Positions 7,843-16,136 of a DNA stretch of 64,000 bases are shown here, piece by piece (the first letter of the stretch is position 1; each line of letters starts with the position of its first letter). The stretch lies in NCBI RefSeq assembly GCF_030369675.1, contig NZ_CP128477.1, positions 124,001-188,000 of the forward strand. The letters are read 5' to 3'. The position numbers and the translations under genes were made by a program. Source of the stretch: Peteryoungia algae (lineage in GTDB: Bacteria; Pseudomonadota; Alphaproteobacteria; Rhizobiales; Rhizobiaceae). A model generated the notes under the pieces. The model made no database searches. It was not told the origin of the DNA and was given only the letters and a program-made list of their open reading frames with translations.

Positions 7843-9390
7843 TCAAAGGCTGAAGCGGATTTCGTAGCGTGTCCCGTCACTCGTCTCGCGGGTCATCTCG
7901 CCGTCTATCTGGCGAACGAACGCATCGACCAGTCCGGTGCCGGAACGGCGCGTCGTCTCCGCTTCCATGCCGATCCCGTCATCTTCGACAGTCAGGCGCG
8001 CCGCACCATCGCCTGTCTCTTCGAGCACGAGGCGAATAATGCCTGTCTCCCGGCCGGCAAAGGCGTGTTTCACAGCATTTGTCACCAGTTCGAGCGCGGC
8101 AAGCGTCAGCGGCGATGCCCGGTCGGCAGACACCACGATGCCATCCGGCAGCACGGTCTGCAGCGTGATTGCCCGATCCTCCGGCACAAGCGTCGCCGGG
8201 TCGAGCGCCCGGCGCAACAGGTCGCCCAGATCGATCGTCTCGCCATGGTTCGAGCGGTAGAGCAAATCATGCACCTCCGCGAGCGCCCGTACCCGCAACT
8301 GCAGGTCCTGCGCATCGATGCTGCCGCGCCGTGCCTGAATATTGATGAGGCTCGTCACCAGGGCGAGATTGTTCTTCACCCGGTGGTTCATCTCGCGCAC
8401 CAGTTCGGCCCGCTGCTGCGCCAGGTTCTCCGCCTCCGTCAGTTTCAGAGCCTGCCGGTCGGTCGCCCGTTGCGCCAGCATGCTGCGCCGCGCGAGAGAC
8501 GTGGCGGCGAGTGTGAACGCCCCCATGGCGACCATCAGCAGCCAGACGGGCATGGCGCTCCACACCGTGGCAGTAAAGATGGATCGCGTGGGAACGCCGA
8601 AATTGGCGGTAAGCGGCATGTGCTCCAACCGGCTGTAGGCATAGATCCGGCGGATCCCGTCCGATACGGCGAGAGCCTCGTAGACCCCTTCAGGTGCGAC
8701 GGCCATGTTCTGCCGGGCAGGCGTGTCGGGCGGAAGAAGGATCGGCTCGCCGGGAACCTGACGCACCATGAGCTTGCCGTCGTCGCGGATCAGCGAGGCC
8801 GCCTCATCGACATGGGCCGCCACCGAACGCAGGAAGCTGCGGCTGGTCTCGGTGGCCACCGATGAGACGATCATGCCGCGAAAATCATTGGTGATGAAGG
8901 GACTGGCCACGATCATGGCGTCTTCGCCGCCCGGCTCCAGCCGGATGCGGTCGATGAAGAGCCGGCTGCCATTCCGGATCGCCTGCACGTAGTCAAGCGT
9001 GACGACGACGCCAGAATCGACGGGGAACATGCGGCTGGAGGCGACCACCTGTCCCTCGTCGCTGATCACCACGAGGCCGAAATTGTCCTGCTGGCGAGCA
9101 TCGATGCCGGCAAGGAAACTGTGAAAGGCCTGTGATCGGATGAAATCCGCCGGCTCGCCCGAAACCCGGCTGCGCGCCGCGCCATGTTTGACGATCTCCG
9201 TCCCGATCAGCCTCTGGGAATATTGCCGGACCAAAGCAACAGTGTCGACCGCATGGTCGATCGCGATGGCCTTCTGTTCCTGAAAGGCGATGCCGCCCCA
9301 GATCAGGCAGCCGACGGCCGGCAGAACGACACTGCCGAGCTGGATGGTCCGAAACCAGCGCAAGACCATGTCGGGCCCCCAGATCGTCAC
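7843..9390 (-). CDS. Membrane sensor histidine kinase, HWE/HisKA_2 type
   Basis: About 515 residues. One N-terminal membrane segment (about 12-34), a periplasmic Cache-like sensor region (about 35-280), a second membrane segment near 285-305, then a coiled linker and a HisKA_2 phosphoacceptor (MNHRVKNNLALV, His near 336) followed by an HATPase_c domain with NAVKHAF and DDGIGM. This kinase class often feeds response regulators of the alphaproteobacterial general stress response. The start is uncertain: GTG at 9390 has AGGAG 11 nt upstream, GTG at 9399 is too close to it, and ATG at 9369 follows GGGGG by 6 nt. No response regulator is next to it. It is divergent from a gene with an EcfG-type promoter. 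Confidence 0.88.
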   Translation of the reverse strand: MTIWGPDMVLRWFRTIQLGSVVLPAVGCLIWGGIAFQEQKAIAIDHAVDTVALVRQYSQRLIGTEIVKHGAARSRVSGEPADFIRSQAFHSFLAGIDARQQDNFGLVVISDEGQVVASSRMFPVDSGVVVTLDYVQAIRNGSRLFIDRIRLEPGGEDAMIVASPFITNDFRGMIVSSVATETSRSFLRSVAAHVDEAASLIRDDGKLMVRQVPGEPILLPPDTPARQNMAVAPEGVYEALAVSDGIRRIYAYSRLEHMPLTANFGVPTRSIFTATVWSAMPVWLLMVAMGAFTLAATSLARRSMLAQRATDRQALKLTEAENLAQQRAELVREMNHRVKNNLALVTSLINIQARRGSIDAQDLQLRVRALAEVHDLLYRSNHGETIDLGDLLRRALDPATLVPEDRAITLQTVLPDGIVVSADRASPLTLAALELVTNAVKHAFAGRETGIIRLVLEETGDGAARLTVEDDGIGMEAETTRRSGTGLVDAFVRQIDGEMTRETSDGTRYEIRFSL

Positions 9391-9468
9391 GCCAGACACC
9401 TCTCCTGCGAAAAGACTTCAATTCCTGTGTCGCTTTTAGAGCATGCGAGGTTCCGTGATGCAACCGGG

Positions 9469-9493
9469 GGAACGATCCATGCGCCGCACCGTT
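9469..9493 (+). promoter_or_regulatory. EcfG/RpoE2-type general stress promoter
   Basis: GGAAC at 9469-9473 and CGTT at 9490-9493 are separated by exactly 16 nt, the consensus of the alphaproteobacterial general stress sigma factor. The next start codon is at 9528, 34 nt downstream. Confidence 0.65.
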
Positions 9494-9527
9494 GAAAAGG
9501 TGAATGGCAATGGCAAGGAGACGCTTG

Positions 9528-9881
9528 ATGACGGACGAAACGACCAACCACCGCGAGAACGGCCAGCGCAAGCTCGGCAATCCGGCAGAGGCTTCGGACC
9601 ATCGCGAAGCCCGCGAACCCGGCGGTAATGCCGACCGGATGCACGAGACTACTGCCGGCGAGCCCGGCGGCAACGGCGGTGGAAGAGAACGGCTGGACGA
9701 CAGGCTCGGCGCCGGCCCGGACGCGGCACGCCACGACGCCCTTCGCGAGGCAGGCCGCCTCGGTGCGCCGGATGCCTTTCTTGTCGAACAGGACATGGAA
9801 GACGCTGGGGAGCGTCAGGGTGACGACGGCCTGGATGGCCGACCGTCTCCGCTCGCCAATGCCGACAACCCGCAGCGCTGA
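9528..9881 (+). CDS. Small hydrophilic, probably disordered protein
   Basis: 117 residues, almost wholly charged or Gly/Asn/Asp (MTDETTNHRENGQRKLG...), without hydrophobic core, signal peptide or membrane segment, so probably disordered like many stress-induced hydrophilins. AAGGAGA lies 7 nt before the ATG at 9528. It is preceded by an EcfG-type promoter and followed after 44 nt by the yetF-like gene, with which it is probably co-transcribed. I do not recognise a named family. Confidence 0.6.
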   Translation: MTDETTNHRENGQRKLGNPAEASDHREAREPGGNADRMHETTAGEPGGNGGGRERLDDRLGAGPDAARHDALREAGRLGAPDAFLVEQDMEDAGERQGDDGLDGRPSPLANADNPQR

Positions 9882-9925
9882 GCGCGCAACCGGTCGGGCC
9901 GAAACGGAGCTGAAAGGATAATGGG

Positions 9926-10405
9926 ATGGACTGGCAGAGCATGCTGTTCCAGGGTTGGCCTGGCATCATTCGCACACTTCTCGTCGGAACGCTTGCCTAT
10001 GTGACGCTGGTTTTCTTCCTGCGCATTTCCGGCAAGCGCACCCTGTCCAAGCTCAATGCCTTTGACCTTGTCGTCACCGTCGCGCTCGGATCAACGCTCT
10101 CTGCGATCCTCTTGCAGGAATCGATTGCGCTTGCGGAAGGTGCCGCCGCCCTCGGACTGCTGATCCTGCTGCAATATCTCGTCACCTTTGCCTCGGTGCG
10201 CTCCGGCCGGCTCGCAAGGGCCGTCCGTTCCGAGCCAACGCTTCTTGCAAGGAGTGGCAGTTTCTGTGACGCCGCCATGATCAGCCAGCGCGTGACCGAG
10301 GATGAGGTCATGAGCGCCGTGCGCGCCAATGGCAGCGCGGAACTCAGTGGCGTTGCGGCCGTGATACTCGAAAGTGACGGCACGCTCAGCATCGTGAAGG
10401 GGTGA
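9926..10405 (+). CDS. DUF421 (YetF-like) membrane protein
   Basis: 159 residues. Three hydrophobic segments at the N-terminal half (about 10-30, 38-58, 62-83) contain the DUF421 motif FFLRISGKRTLSKLNAFD, followed by a small soluble YetF-type domain. The family is membrane-bound and linked to stress or sporulation in other bacteria, with no proven biochemical role. Start ATG at 9926 has AAAGGA upstream. It lies in the stress islet, downstream of a hydrophilic protein gene with an EcfG-type promoter. Confidence 0.88.
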   Translation: MDWQSMLFQGWPGIIRTLLVGTLAYVTLVFFLRISGKRTLSKLNAFDLVVTVALGSTLSAILLQESIALAEGAAALGLLILLQYLVTFASVRSGRLARAVRSEPTLLARSGSFCDAAMISQRVTEDEVMSAVRANGSAELSGVAAVILESDGTLSIVKG

Positions 10406-10439
10406 AATCCTGGCGGAGCGAAGGCACGCGCCGCGCGCA

Positions 10440-10829
10440 TCAGTCCGCATCGTCTTTCTTGTCCGCCCTCTCGTTTGCCCGATGCAGTGATTGTGGACTG
10501 GGCACACCCTGCCACGGCCAGCGCCCCGAAATTTCCACCTCCAGGGAGAGGCTGAGGAAGGTGCGGATCACCACGATCACCGCCAGCACAAGCACCGAAT
10601 CGAGGCTCGGCTCCACCGCAACCGTGTTGATGATGTCGCCGGCCACCATCAGCTCGAGGCCGAGCAGGATGGCCCGCCCCATGCCGGCCCGCAAGTTGCT
10701 ATAGGCATCGAGCGTGCCGGGCGCCTTCAGATAGGCAATTCCAGCGATCGCGATCCCGATCACGATGACCGCCACGCCGACGGCTTCGATCGCGCGGGTG
10801 ATCACATGCATGATGGTGACAAAGTCCAT
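10440..10829 (-). CDS. DUF1622 membrane protein
   Basis: 129 residues with three predicted membrane segments (about 9-32, 48-68, 75-95) and a charged C-terminal tail (HRANERADKKDDAD). The motif NLRAGMGRAILLGLELMVAGDII is typical of DUF1622. The ribosome site GAGGAAGAGG precedes the ATG. The function of the family is unknown; here it converges with the yetF-like gene and diverges from a hydrophilic stress-type gene. Confidence 0.88.
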   Translation of the reverse strand: MDFVTIMHVITRAIEAVGVAVIVIGIAIAGIAYLKAPGTLDAYSNLRAGMGRAILLGLELMVAGDIINTVAVEPSLDSVLVLAVIVVIRTFLSLSLEVEISGRWPWQGVPSPQSLHRANERADKKDDAD

Positions 10830-10852
10830 TGCGCCTCTTCCTCTTCAAAACT

Positions 10853-10877
10853 GGAACGTCCGGCACGGCATTCGGTT
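10853..10877 (+). promoter_or_regulatory. Probable EcfG-type stress promoter (GGAAC-N16-GGTT)
   Basis: GGAAC at 10853-10857 and GGTT at 10874-10877 are 16 nt apart; only the first base of the -10 (C to G) deviates. It would drive the small hydrophilic gene at 10981, leaving a leader of about 100 nt. Confidence 0.45.
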
Positions 10878-10980
10878 GCAGGTTCCGGTCCGCATGCCCG
10901 GCACCTTTCGGCCGCTCGCGCGTTGAATGCAAGAATACTGCCGACAATTCGAAAGGCCACCAGGCGACAGGGAGACCGAC

Positions 10981-11292
10981 ATGCAGAACTTCGATCTGAG
11001 CACCATGACCAAGGATGAGCTGGACCAGCTGATCGCCGACGCGACCAGCGAACGCGGGCGCCGCGAGGCCCCGGAGGAAGACACGACCGGCGCCGGCGGC
11101 GTGTCTGGACAGGACGTGAACGATCCTGATCATGGCGCCATCACCACGCCGACCCCGCATGCCGTTCGCGAACAGGGGCCGACCGGCCTCAAGCCGGGCG
11201 CACGCGTGGAAGGCACGACGGTGAAGGATGCCGATGAAGTCGACACGCCGTCTTCCGGCGGCATCGAGGATGCCGCACGCCGCGTCGTCTGA
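10981..11292 (+). CDS. Small hydrophilic protein of unknown function
   Basis: 103 residues (MQNFDLSTMTKDELDQLIAD...). A short N-terminal helix is followed by a Gly/Asp/Thr-rich disordered stretch that ends GIEDAARRVV. AGGGAGA lies 7 nt before the ATG at 10981; an in-frame ATG at 10927 lacks a ribosome site. A probable EcfG-type promoter lies upstream and a strong terminator downstream, so it is a single-gene unit, probably stress-induced. No known domain. Confidence 0.75.
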   Translation: MQNFDLSTMTKDELDQLIADATSERGRREAPEEDTTGAGGVSGQDVNDPDHGAITTPTPHAVREQGPTGLKPGARVEGTTVKDADEVDTPSSGGIEDAARRVV

Positions 11293-11328
11293 CATCTCCT
11301 CTACCGATGCCGGCCCCAGGGGCCGTCC

Positions 11329-11369
11329 GGCCGCCATGCATCGAAACGGATGCATGGCGGCCTTTTTTT
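11329..11369 (+). terminator. Strong rho-independent terminator
   Basis: A perfect 13-bp stem (GGCCGCCATGCAT with its complement at 11350-11362), an 8-nt loop and seven T. It ends the hydrophilic gene at 10981-11292. Confidence 0.93.
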
Positions 11370-11468
11370 GATCTGGCAATCCGCAATGAGAGTGGCCGGG
11401 CATGCCCGTCTGGCCGACATGGTCAAGGGATGATTGCCAGACAGGTCGCGCCGGGATAGTGCTCGCCG

Positions 11469-11912
11469 GTGATCACCGCTCTTGCCACCTATCTCGCGCT
11501 TTTTCTCGCGGCCTTCCTGGCCGCGACCATCGTCCCGGCCCAGTCGGAAGCCGTGCTCGTCGGTCTGATCCTTGCCGACGACCGGCCGGTGCTTCCTTTG
11601 CTGCTTGTCGCGACGGCAGGCAATGTCCTGGGCTCCGTGGTCAACTGGCTGCTCGGCCGCTTCATCGAGCATTTCCGCGACCGCCCTTGGTTTCCGGTGT
11701 CCCGGCCAAGGCTCGCCCAAGCCGAGACCTGGTATCGCCGCTTCGGCATCTGGTCGCTGCTTTTGTCCTGGGTGCCGATCATCGGCGATCCGCTGACGGT
11801 CGTTGCCGGCATATTGCGCACGCCCTTCCTGATATTCCTCGCGCTCGTTACGCTCGCCAAGGCCGGGCGTTACATCGTGCTCGCGGCGGCTACATTGCAG
11901 GTTGCGGGATAA
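11469..11912 (+). CDS. YqaA-like (SNARE-associated/DedA-type) membrane protein
   Basis: 147 residues with about four hydrophobic segments. The motif ATAGNVLGSVVNWLLGRFIE and later GIWSLLLSWVPIIGDPLTVVAGI match the small YqaA branch of the DedA superfamily, thought to be half-transporter or lipid-scramblase-like proteins of the inner membrane. The start is a GTG at 11469 with only a weak ribosome site, so the exact N-terminus is uncertain. Confidence 0.82.
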   Translation: MITALATYLALFLAAFLAATIVPAQSEAVLVGLILADDRPVLPLLLVATAGNVLGSVVNWLLGRFIEHFRDRPWFPVSRPRLAQAETWYRRFGIWSLLLSWVPIIGDPLTVVAGILRTPFLIFLALVTLAKAGRYIVLAAATLQVAG

Positions 11913-12054
11913 TACAATCCTGGCCTGCGTATCTGCCGGATAGAATCCGCTAAAATTCTAATGGATGTGTTGACGGGATCATCAGGCGTGCCTGCGATGC
12001 TCCAAAATGACGTCCTGCTCTACAATGCTTGCCCGCCGAGTCCGGAGGAAAACC

Positions 12055-12969
12055 ATGCAGATCTCCAATCTTGCCGCCCTGGCAACTCTCACCCTTGCAC
12101 TGTCGACGGCACCCCTTGTGCCTTTCTCCGATAGTATCGGGGGCGCGACAACGGCCTTTGCCAAGGATAAGGGCGGTGGCGGAAATGGTGGTGGCAACGG
12201 CGGCGGGAACGGTGGTGGCAAGAGCGGCGACAGCGGCGCCGGCAAGGACCGTGGCTCCAATGGTCGAGAAGCCAAGTCTGCAGACCGCGGCCGCGCCAGT
12301 GCGGCTTCCAAAGACAAGGGCGTGAAGGGCAATTTTCTGACGGAGACTTTCGCTGCCATTACTGGAAAGGCACAGAAGCCTGGCAAGACGCAGCTATCCG
12401 AAAAGCGAGCTAAGGCTCCAAGCCGCAAATCGACCGTAGTTCAGCCGACCGAGCCCGTCACCACGCTCGCGTCTGTACCCAAGGTGAAGCCTGAAGTCCG
12501 ACCCGCCAACGCCGACCTCGCCGGCCTGAATTCGCTCAACCGCAATTACCGCGCCTACCTGAACTCCGCAGACCCGCGCATGGCGGCGATCCGCGACTAC
12601 GCGGTCGCTTATGCGACCTACGAGCTTGCAAGCGGCATCGACACGCTTCCCACGGATCAGACATTGGGAGACGACGCATTGCGCGCGGCGCTTGAGGCTG
12701 CAGCAAAGCCCGGCACGTCCATTGATGATAGCACGCTCGACTGGGCCAAGGATCTGCTCGGTGTCGGACCGGCGATTGGCAAGATCGATGAGATCAGGGA
12801 GGAACTCGCGGCTGCAGAGCCGGTCGAACCGCCCGTCGATCCCGTGACGGATCCAGTAACAGATCCGACGACAGAGGTAGTTGAAGAGCCGGCACCATCG
12901 GAACAACCTGTCGATGAAGCGACACTTCTGCCGCCTGACGCAACGGCGGCAGCTATAGCCACGCCATAA
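12055..12969 (+). CDS. Secreted Gly/Asn-rich protein of unknown function
   Basis: 304 residues. A signal peptide (about 1-36, cleavage after AFA) is followed by a Gly/Asn/Lys-rich tract (KDKGGGGNGGGNGGG), a basic linker, a more conserved helical block (about 160-200, LNSLNRNYRAYLNSADPRM) and an acidic Pro/Val/Thr tail with DPVTDPVTDPTTEV repeats. GGAGGAAA precedes the ATG at 12055. It is probably periplasmic or cell-surface. I do not recognise a named family; similar proteins are common in rhizobia. Confidence 0.78.
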   Translation: MQISNLAALATLTLALSTAPLVPFSDSIGGATTAFAKDKGGGGNGGGNGGGNGGGKSGDSGAGKDRGSNGREAKSADRGRASAASKDKGVKGNFLTETFAAITGKAQKPGKTQLSEKRAKAPSRKSTVVQPTEPVTTLASVPKVKPEVRPANADLAGLNSLNRNYRAYLNSADPRMAAIRDYAVAYATYELASGIDTLPTDQTLGDDALRAALEAAAKPGTSIDDSTLDWAKDLLGVGPAIGKIDEIREELAAAEPVEPPVDPVTDPVTDPTTEVVEEPAPSEQPVDEATLLPPDATAAAIATP

Positions 12970-13002
12970 GGCAGATAAGATCCCGAGACGGTCAGCGGGA
13001 GG

Positions 13003-13251
13003 TCAGGCGGTGATCTTCACCCCGGCTGCCAGTGCTGCCGAAATCAGCGCCTTGCGGCCGTCTTCTTCCTTCGCCTTGCCCTGGGCCACGGCGCCGAGTA
13101 CCAGCAGCGCCTTGTCCAGCGCCTCGCTCTCTTCCTCCGGCCAATCCTCGATCAGCGCCCAGGACGCGCCGAGCGAGCAGTCGACGACCACATCCTCGCC
13201 CTCTTCGCCGATCCCGTGCAGGATCACGGGTTTGCTCCAGGTCTGCGTCAT
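13003..13251 (-). CDS. DUF982 family small protein
   Basis: 82 residues (MTQTWSKPVILHGIGEEGEDVVV...). The pattern of a short beta N-terminus, the central SLGASWALIEDWPEEESEAL and a helical end KALISAALAAGVKI fits DUF982, a small family almost confined to Rhizobiales, often present in many copies per genome. The function is unknown. Confidence 0.85.
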   Translation of the reverse strand: MTQTWSKPVILHGIGEEGEDVVVDCSLGASWALIEDWPEEESEALDKALLVLGAVAQGKAKEEDGRKALISAALAAGVKITA

Positions 13252-13386
13252 GCTCTTGCGTCTTTCTCTCGTGCTCTACGGCGCATCGGCGCCTGTTCGT
13301 GGCAGCCTCTATAACGGCGAGATCCGCATTGCGCCATGGTCGGGGCGCCATTCGCAATGATCGGCAGATGGCGCTGCCATCGGATC

Positions 13387-14091
13387 TCAGTCCGCGTCCT
13401 CCACCAGGCCTGCCAGTGAGGAAAACACCAGGTCCGGCGGGTGATCCACGTACTCGTCCGGCGCGCCGGACCGGTTGATCCAGTGGCAGGCAAAGCCGAA
13501 GGCCTTGGCGCCGGCAATGTCCCAGCGGTTGGAGGACTGGAAGGCGATGTCGGGTGCGGCGATCCGGTAGGTGGAGGTGACCAGCGCATAGGCCGCCGGC
13601 GCTGTCTTGTAGATCTTCAGCGCATCCACCGAGAAAATGTTGTCGATCAGGCCGCCAATGCCGGCTGCGGCCACGGCCTCGTCGAGCATGCGGGGCGTGC
13701 CGTTGGAGAGGATCGCGATCTTCGCCCCTCGCTCACGAAGCGTGGTCAGGACACCGGGCACTTCAGGAAAGCAGTCGAGCCGCCTGTAGGCATCGAGGAG
13801 ATCGTCCCTGAGACGACGATCCACCGCCGGATACCGGGCGAAACAGAAATCGAGCGCGTCTTGTGTGAGTGCGGAGAAATCCCGGTACTGCCCGATCAGA
13901 CTTGTTACCCAGGTATATTCGAGCTGCTTCACCCGCCAGAGATCGGAAAAGGCTGCCGCATCCGGCCCGATCGCCGCCGCATGCCGGCGCACGGCGGCAT
14001 GCACGTCGAACAGCGTGCCATAGGCGTCGAAGACATAGGCCTTGGGGCGGGCCTTGCTCACGCCGGCGTCGTTTGATGCGGTCACTGTCAT
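13387..14091 (-). CDS. Haloacid dehalogenase, type II (HAD superfamily)
   Basis: 234 residues. The HAD motif I nucleophile is in VFDAYGTLFD (about residues 18-27), motif II is ILSNGTP, Lys in motif III follows DALKIYKTAP and motif IV is FQSSNRWDIAGAKAFG. This set with the SSN-x-WD pattern marks (S)-2-haloacid dehalogenases, which hydrolyse 2-haloalkanoates to 2-hydroxyacids; the natural substrate here may be different. ATG at 14091 follows AAGGAGGAG, a better start than 14139. Confidence 0.9.
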   Translation of the reverse strand: MTVTASNDAGVSKARPKAYVFDAYGTLFDVHAAVRRHAAAIGPDAAAFSDLWRVKQLEYTWVTSLIGQYRDFSALTQDALDFCFARYPAVDRRLRDDLLDAYRRLDCFPEVPGVLTTLRERGAKIAILSNGTPRMLDEAVAAAGIGGLIDNIFSVDALKIYKTAPAAYALVTSTYRIAAPDIAFQSSNRWDIAGAKAFGFACHWINRSGAPDEYVDHPPDLVFSSLAGLVEDAD

Positions 14092-14163
14092 GGATGCTCC
14101 TCCTTGCAGGAGGGTAGGGCGCCGGCCGAAGGTGATCAAGTCGCCCTGACTTGCCGGTTGGTC

Positions 14164-14376
14164 TCAGCTCCGCCGGGCCGCCAGGCGGCCCCGGTCATGC
14201 TCGACCATATCGAAGCCGCGTTGTGTCAACCGGAACTGGCGTTTCTGGAATTCGCCACGGATCTCGATCAGCCCCTGTTCCTCAGCCTCGCCCAGGGTCT
14301 TCAGGCTCGTGCCCTTCGGCGGTGTCTGCCAGTCCCGGCCTTGGGCCGCATGCAGCAATACCATGATCTTGATCAT
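14164..14376 (-). CDS. Small conserved protein of unknown function
   Basis: 70 residues starting MIKIMVLLHAAQGRDWQTP, with GGAGAAAG 6 nt upstream of the ATG at 14376. The sequence GTSLKTLGEAEEQGLIEIRG followed by RLTQRGFDMVEHD resembles part of a winged-helix fold, so it may be a small DNA-binding or regulatory protein, but this is only inference. Confidence 0.6.
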   Translation of the reverse strand: MIKIMVLLHAAQGRDWQTPPKGTSLKTLGEAEEQGLIEIRGEFQKRQFRLTQRGFDMVEHDRGRLAARRS

Positions 14377-14688
14377 CGGGGTCTTTCTCCGGACAATGCC
14401 GATCTCAGCCTTGCCAGCCTCAGGCTCTGCCGCAGATCGGATGGCGCTGGCACAGTGGATGGCCACCGGCACGCCGAATATTGAACTGGATGCTGCTATG
14501 CCTGAGCTTTTGCCTAGCGTCGATCCAAAAATGGAAGATCAGGCACCGGCAAACGCCGGGAAAGCCAACCATAGCCTGTCGGGTTCCGGGTTGAGGCCCC
14601 CAGAGGGTTCTTCAGCGCCGCACTGATTCGCGACTGCCAGCCCGGCCCCTCCGCACGCAAGACGTCAATCACCGACCGACGGGCTGCG

Positions 14689-15933
14689 TCACTCGCCCAG
14701 ATCCTGATCGATCTCAGTCAGCGCCCGGTCGACATGCCCCTCGAAGACCAGTGTCTCCTCCTCGGTGATGATCAGGATCTCCGGCGCGCCCCGCACCCGC
14801 ACATGCTGCGATTGCGCCAGCCCCTCGTCGAGACCGCGGGTCAGAAGATCCATGAAGCGTGTGCCGGGTCCGGTGATCGCGATCGGCATGGTCTCCTCCG
14901 CGAGGCTCAGCATCCGCGCAAGTCCCTGGCCGAGCGCCAGACCCGCCTGGCGGAAGGCATATTCGGAGGCGCGATGCCCCTGACGGGCGCGACTGGCGAT
15001 TTTTTCCATCTCCAGAAGCGGCACGAATTTCGCCGGGATCGTGTCCGGTGGCACTTCGAAGGCCATGCGCAGGATGCCGTAAAAGCCGGCCGAGGCCTCG
15101 ATGCAGCCGATCGCGCCGCAGCGACAGAGCTTGCCGTCACTGGCATGCAGCATATGGCCGAAATTCGGGGCCCGGATCTCGAGATCGCCATGCTGGTCGC
15201 GATAGGCGATGCCGAGCCCGATCGAGTGGCCGAGCGACAGTGTGGCGAGCGAAGCGAGAGGCGTCCCGCGGGTCTTCTCCAGGCGCAGTGCCAGCGCATG
15301 GGTCACGAGCAGGCTCTCGTTGAAAAGCTGGATACGGCTGCCGCCGAACTCGGTGAGTGCCGTTTCGAAGTCGAGCTCTTCATAGCCGAAGACGGGCGAC
15401 CAGAGCAGCTTTGCACCCTCGCGGTCGACCAGTCCCTTGCTGGAAATGGAGATCGTCGAGATGGCCGAAGAGGGCAGGCGCGAGCGCTGGATCAGCCGGG
15501 CGATCGCGGCGCGAAACCCCTCGAGAAAACGCCCCGGCGATTCCAGTCCCTGTTCACGGGCCTCCTCGATTCGGTCGATCATCGTGCCGCGATAATCGGC
15601 GAGTGAATATTGAACGGCATGCGAGGAAATGCGCACGGCGATCACATGGGCGGCGTCCCGTCGCCGGGCGAAAAGCGCGCGCGGTCGACCGCGCTGTCCG
15701 GCATTGGCGACCTCGCGCCGTTCCAGCAATCCGTTCTTTTCGAGATGGGTGGTAATGGCGGAAACCGTTGCCGACGAAAGCCCCGTCGCGGCCGAAAGAT
15801 CGGTATGCGCAAGCGGCCCCTCGCGTCGGAGCACCTTCAGCACAAGCCCGTTGTTCTGGTGGCGCACGGCTTCCGTGCTCGCCCTCGGACTGGCTGTCAT
15901 GATGGGCTTGCCGCGCGCTCTTGTCTGATCCAC
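14689..15933 (-). CDS. ROK-family transcriptional repressor (XylR-like)
   Basis: 414 residues. An N-terminal winged helix (about 20-80, [22 protein letters not shown]) precedes a ROK sugar-kinase-like effector domain with the zinc motif [11 protein letters not shown] (about residues 270-282). The start is a GTG at 15933 with GGAGGAG 6 nt upstream. It is divergent from a xylose-type ABC importer, so it most likely represses that operon and releases it on binding the sugar. A perfect 21-bp palindrome lies in the shared gap. Confidence 0.9.
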   Translation of the reverse strand: MDQTRARGKPIMTASPRASTEAVRHQNNGLVLKVLRREGPLAHTDLSAATGLSSATVSAITTHLEKNGLLERREVANAGQRGRPRALFARRRDAAHVIAVRISSHAVQYSLADYRGTMIDRIEEAREQGLESPGRFLEGFRAAIARLIQRSRLPSSAISTISISSKGLVDREGAKLLWSPVFGYEELDFETALTEFGGSRIQLFNESLLVTHALALRLEKTRGTPLASLATLSLGHSIGLGIAYRDQHGDLEIRAPNFGHMLHASDGKLCRCGAIGCIEASAGFYGILRMAFEVPPDTIPAKFVPLLEMEKIASRARQGHRASEYAFRQAGLALGQGLARMLSLAEETMPIAITGPGTRFMDLLTRGLDEGLAQSQHVRVRGAPEILIITEEETLVFEGHVDRALTEIDQDLGE

Positions 15934-16018
15934 CGCATGCTCCTCCCAAGCATTTGGTCACTGTCTTTGCAAGCCTCCGCCAGGCCATGTTGACAGCGTG
16001 GGAATCTTCTGCCAGTTA

Positions 16019-16039
16019 TTTTCTCGACTGTCGAGAAAA
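16019..16039. promoter_or_regulatory. Probable ROK repressor operator (perfect 9-3-9 palindrome)
   Basis: TTTTCTCGA at 16019-16027 and TCGAGAAAA at 16031-16039 are perfectly complementary around CTG. A -35-like TTGACA lies at 15990-15995, which puts the palindrome at or just after the expected -10, a standard repressor position. It lies about 100 nt upstream of the binding-protein gene. Confidence 0.7.
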
Positions 16040-16136
16040 ACCATTGGACGGGGGTCCATGGGGTAAGGGCAGTTTCGCAGCGGGTCGTAGGTTGGGAGGT
16101 CTTCCGACGGTCCGCTTTCACCTTGGGAGGTTTAAA

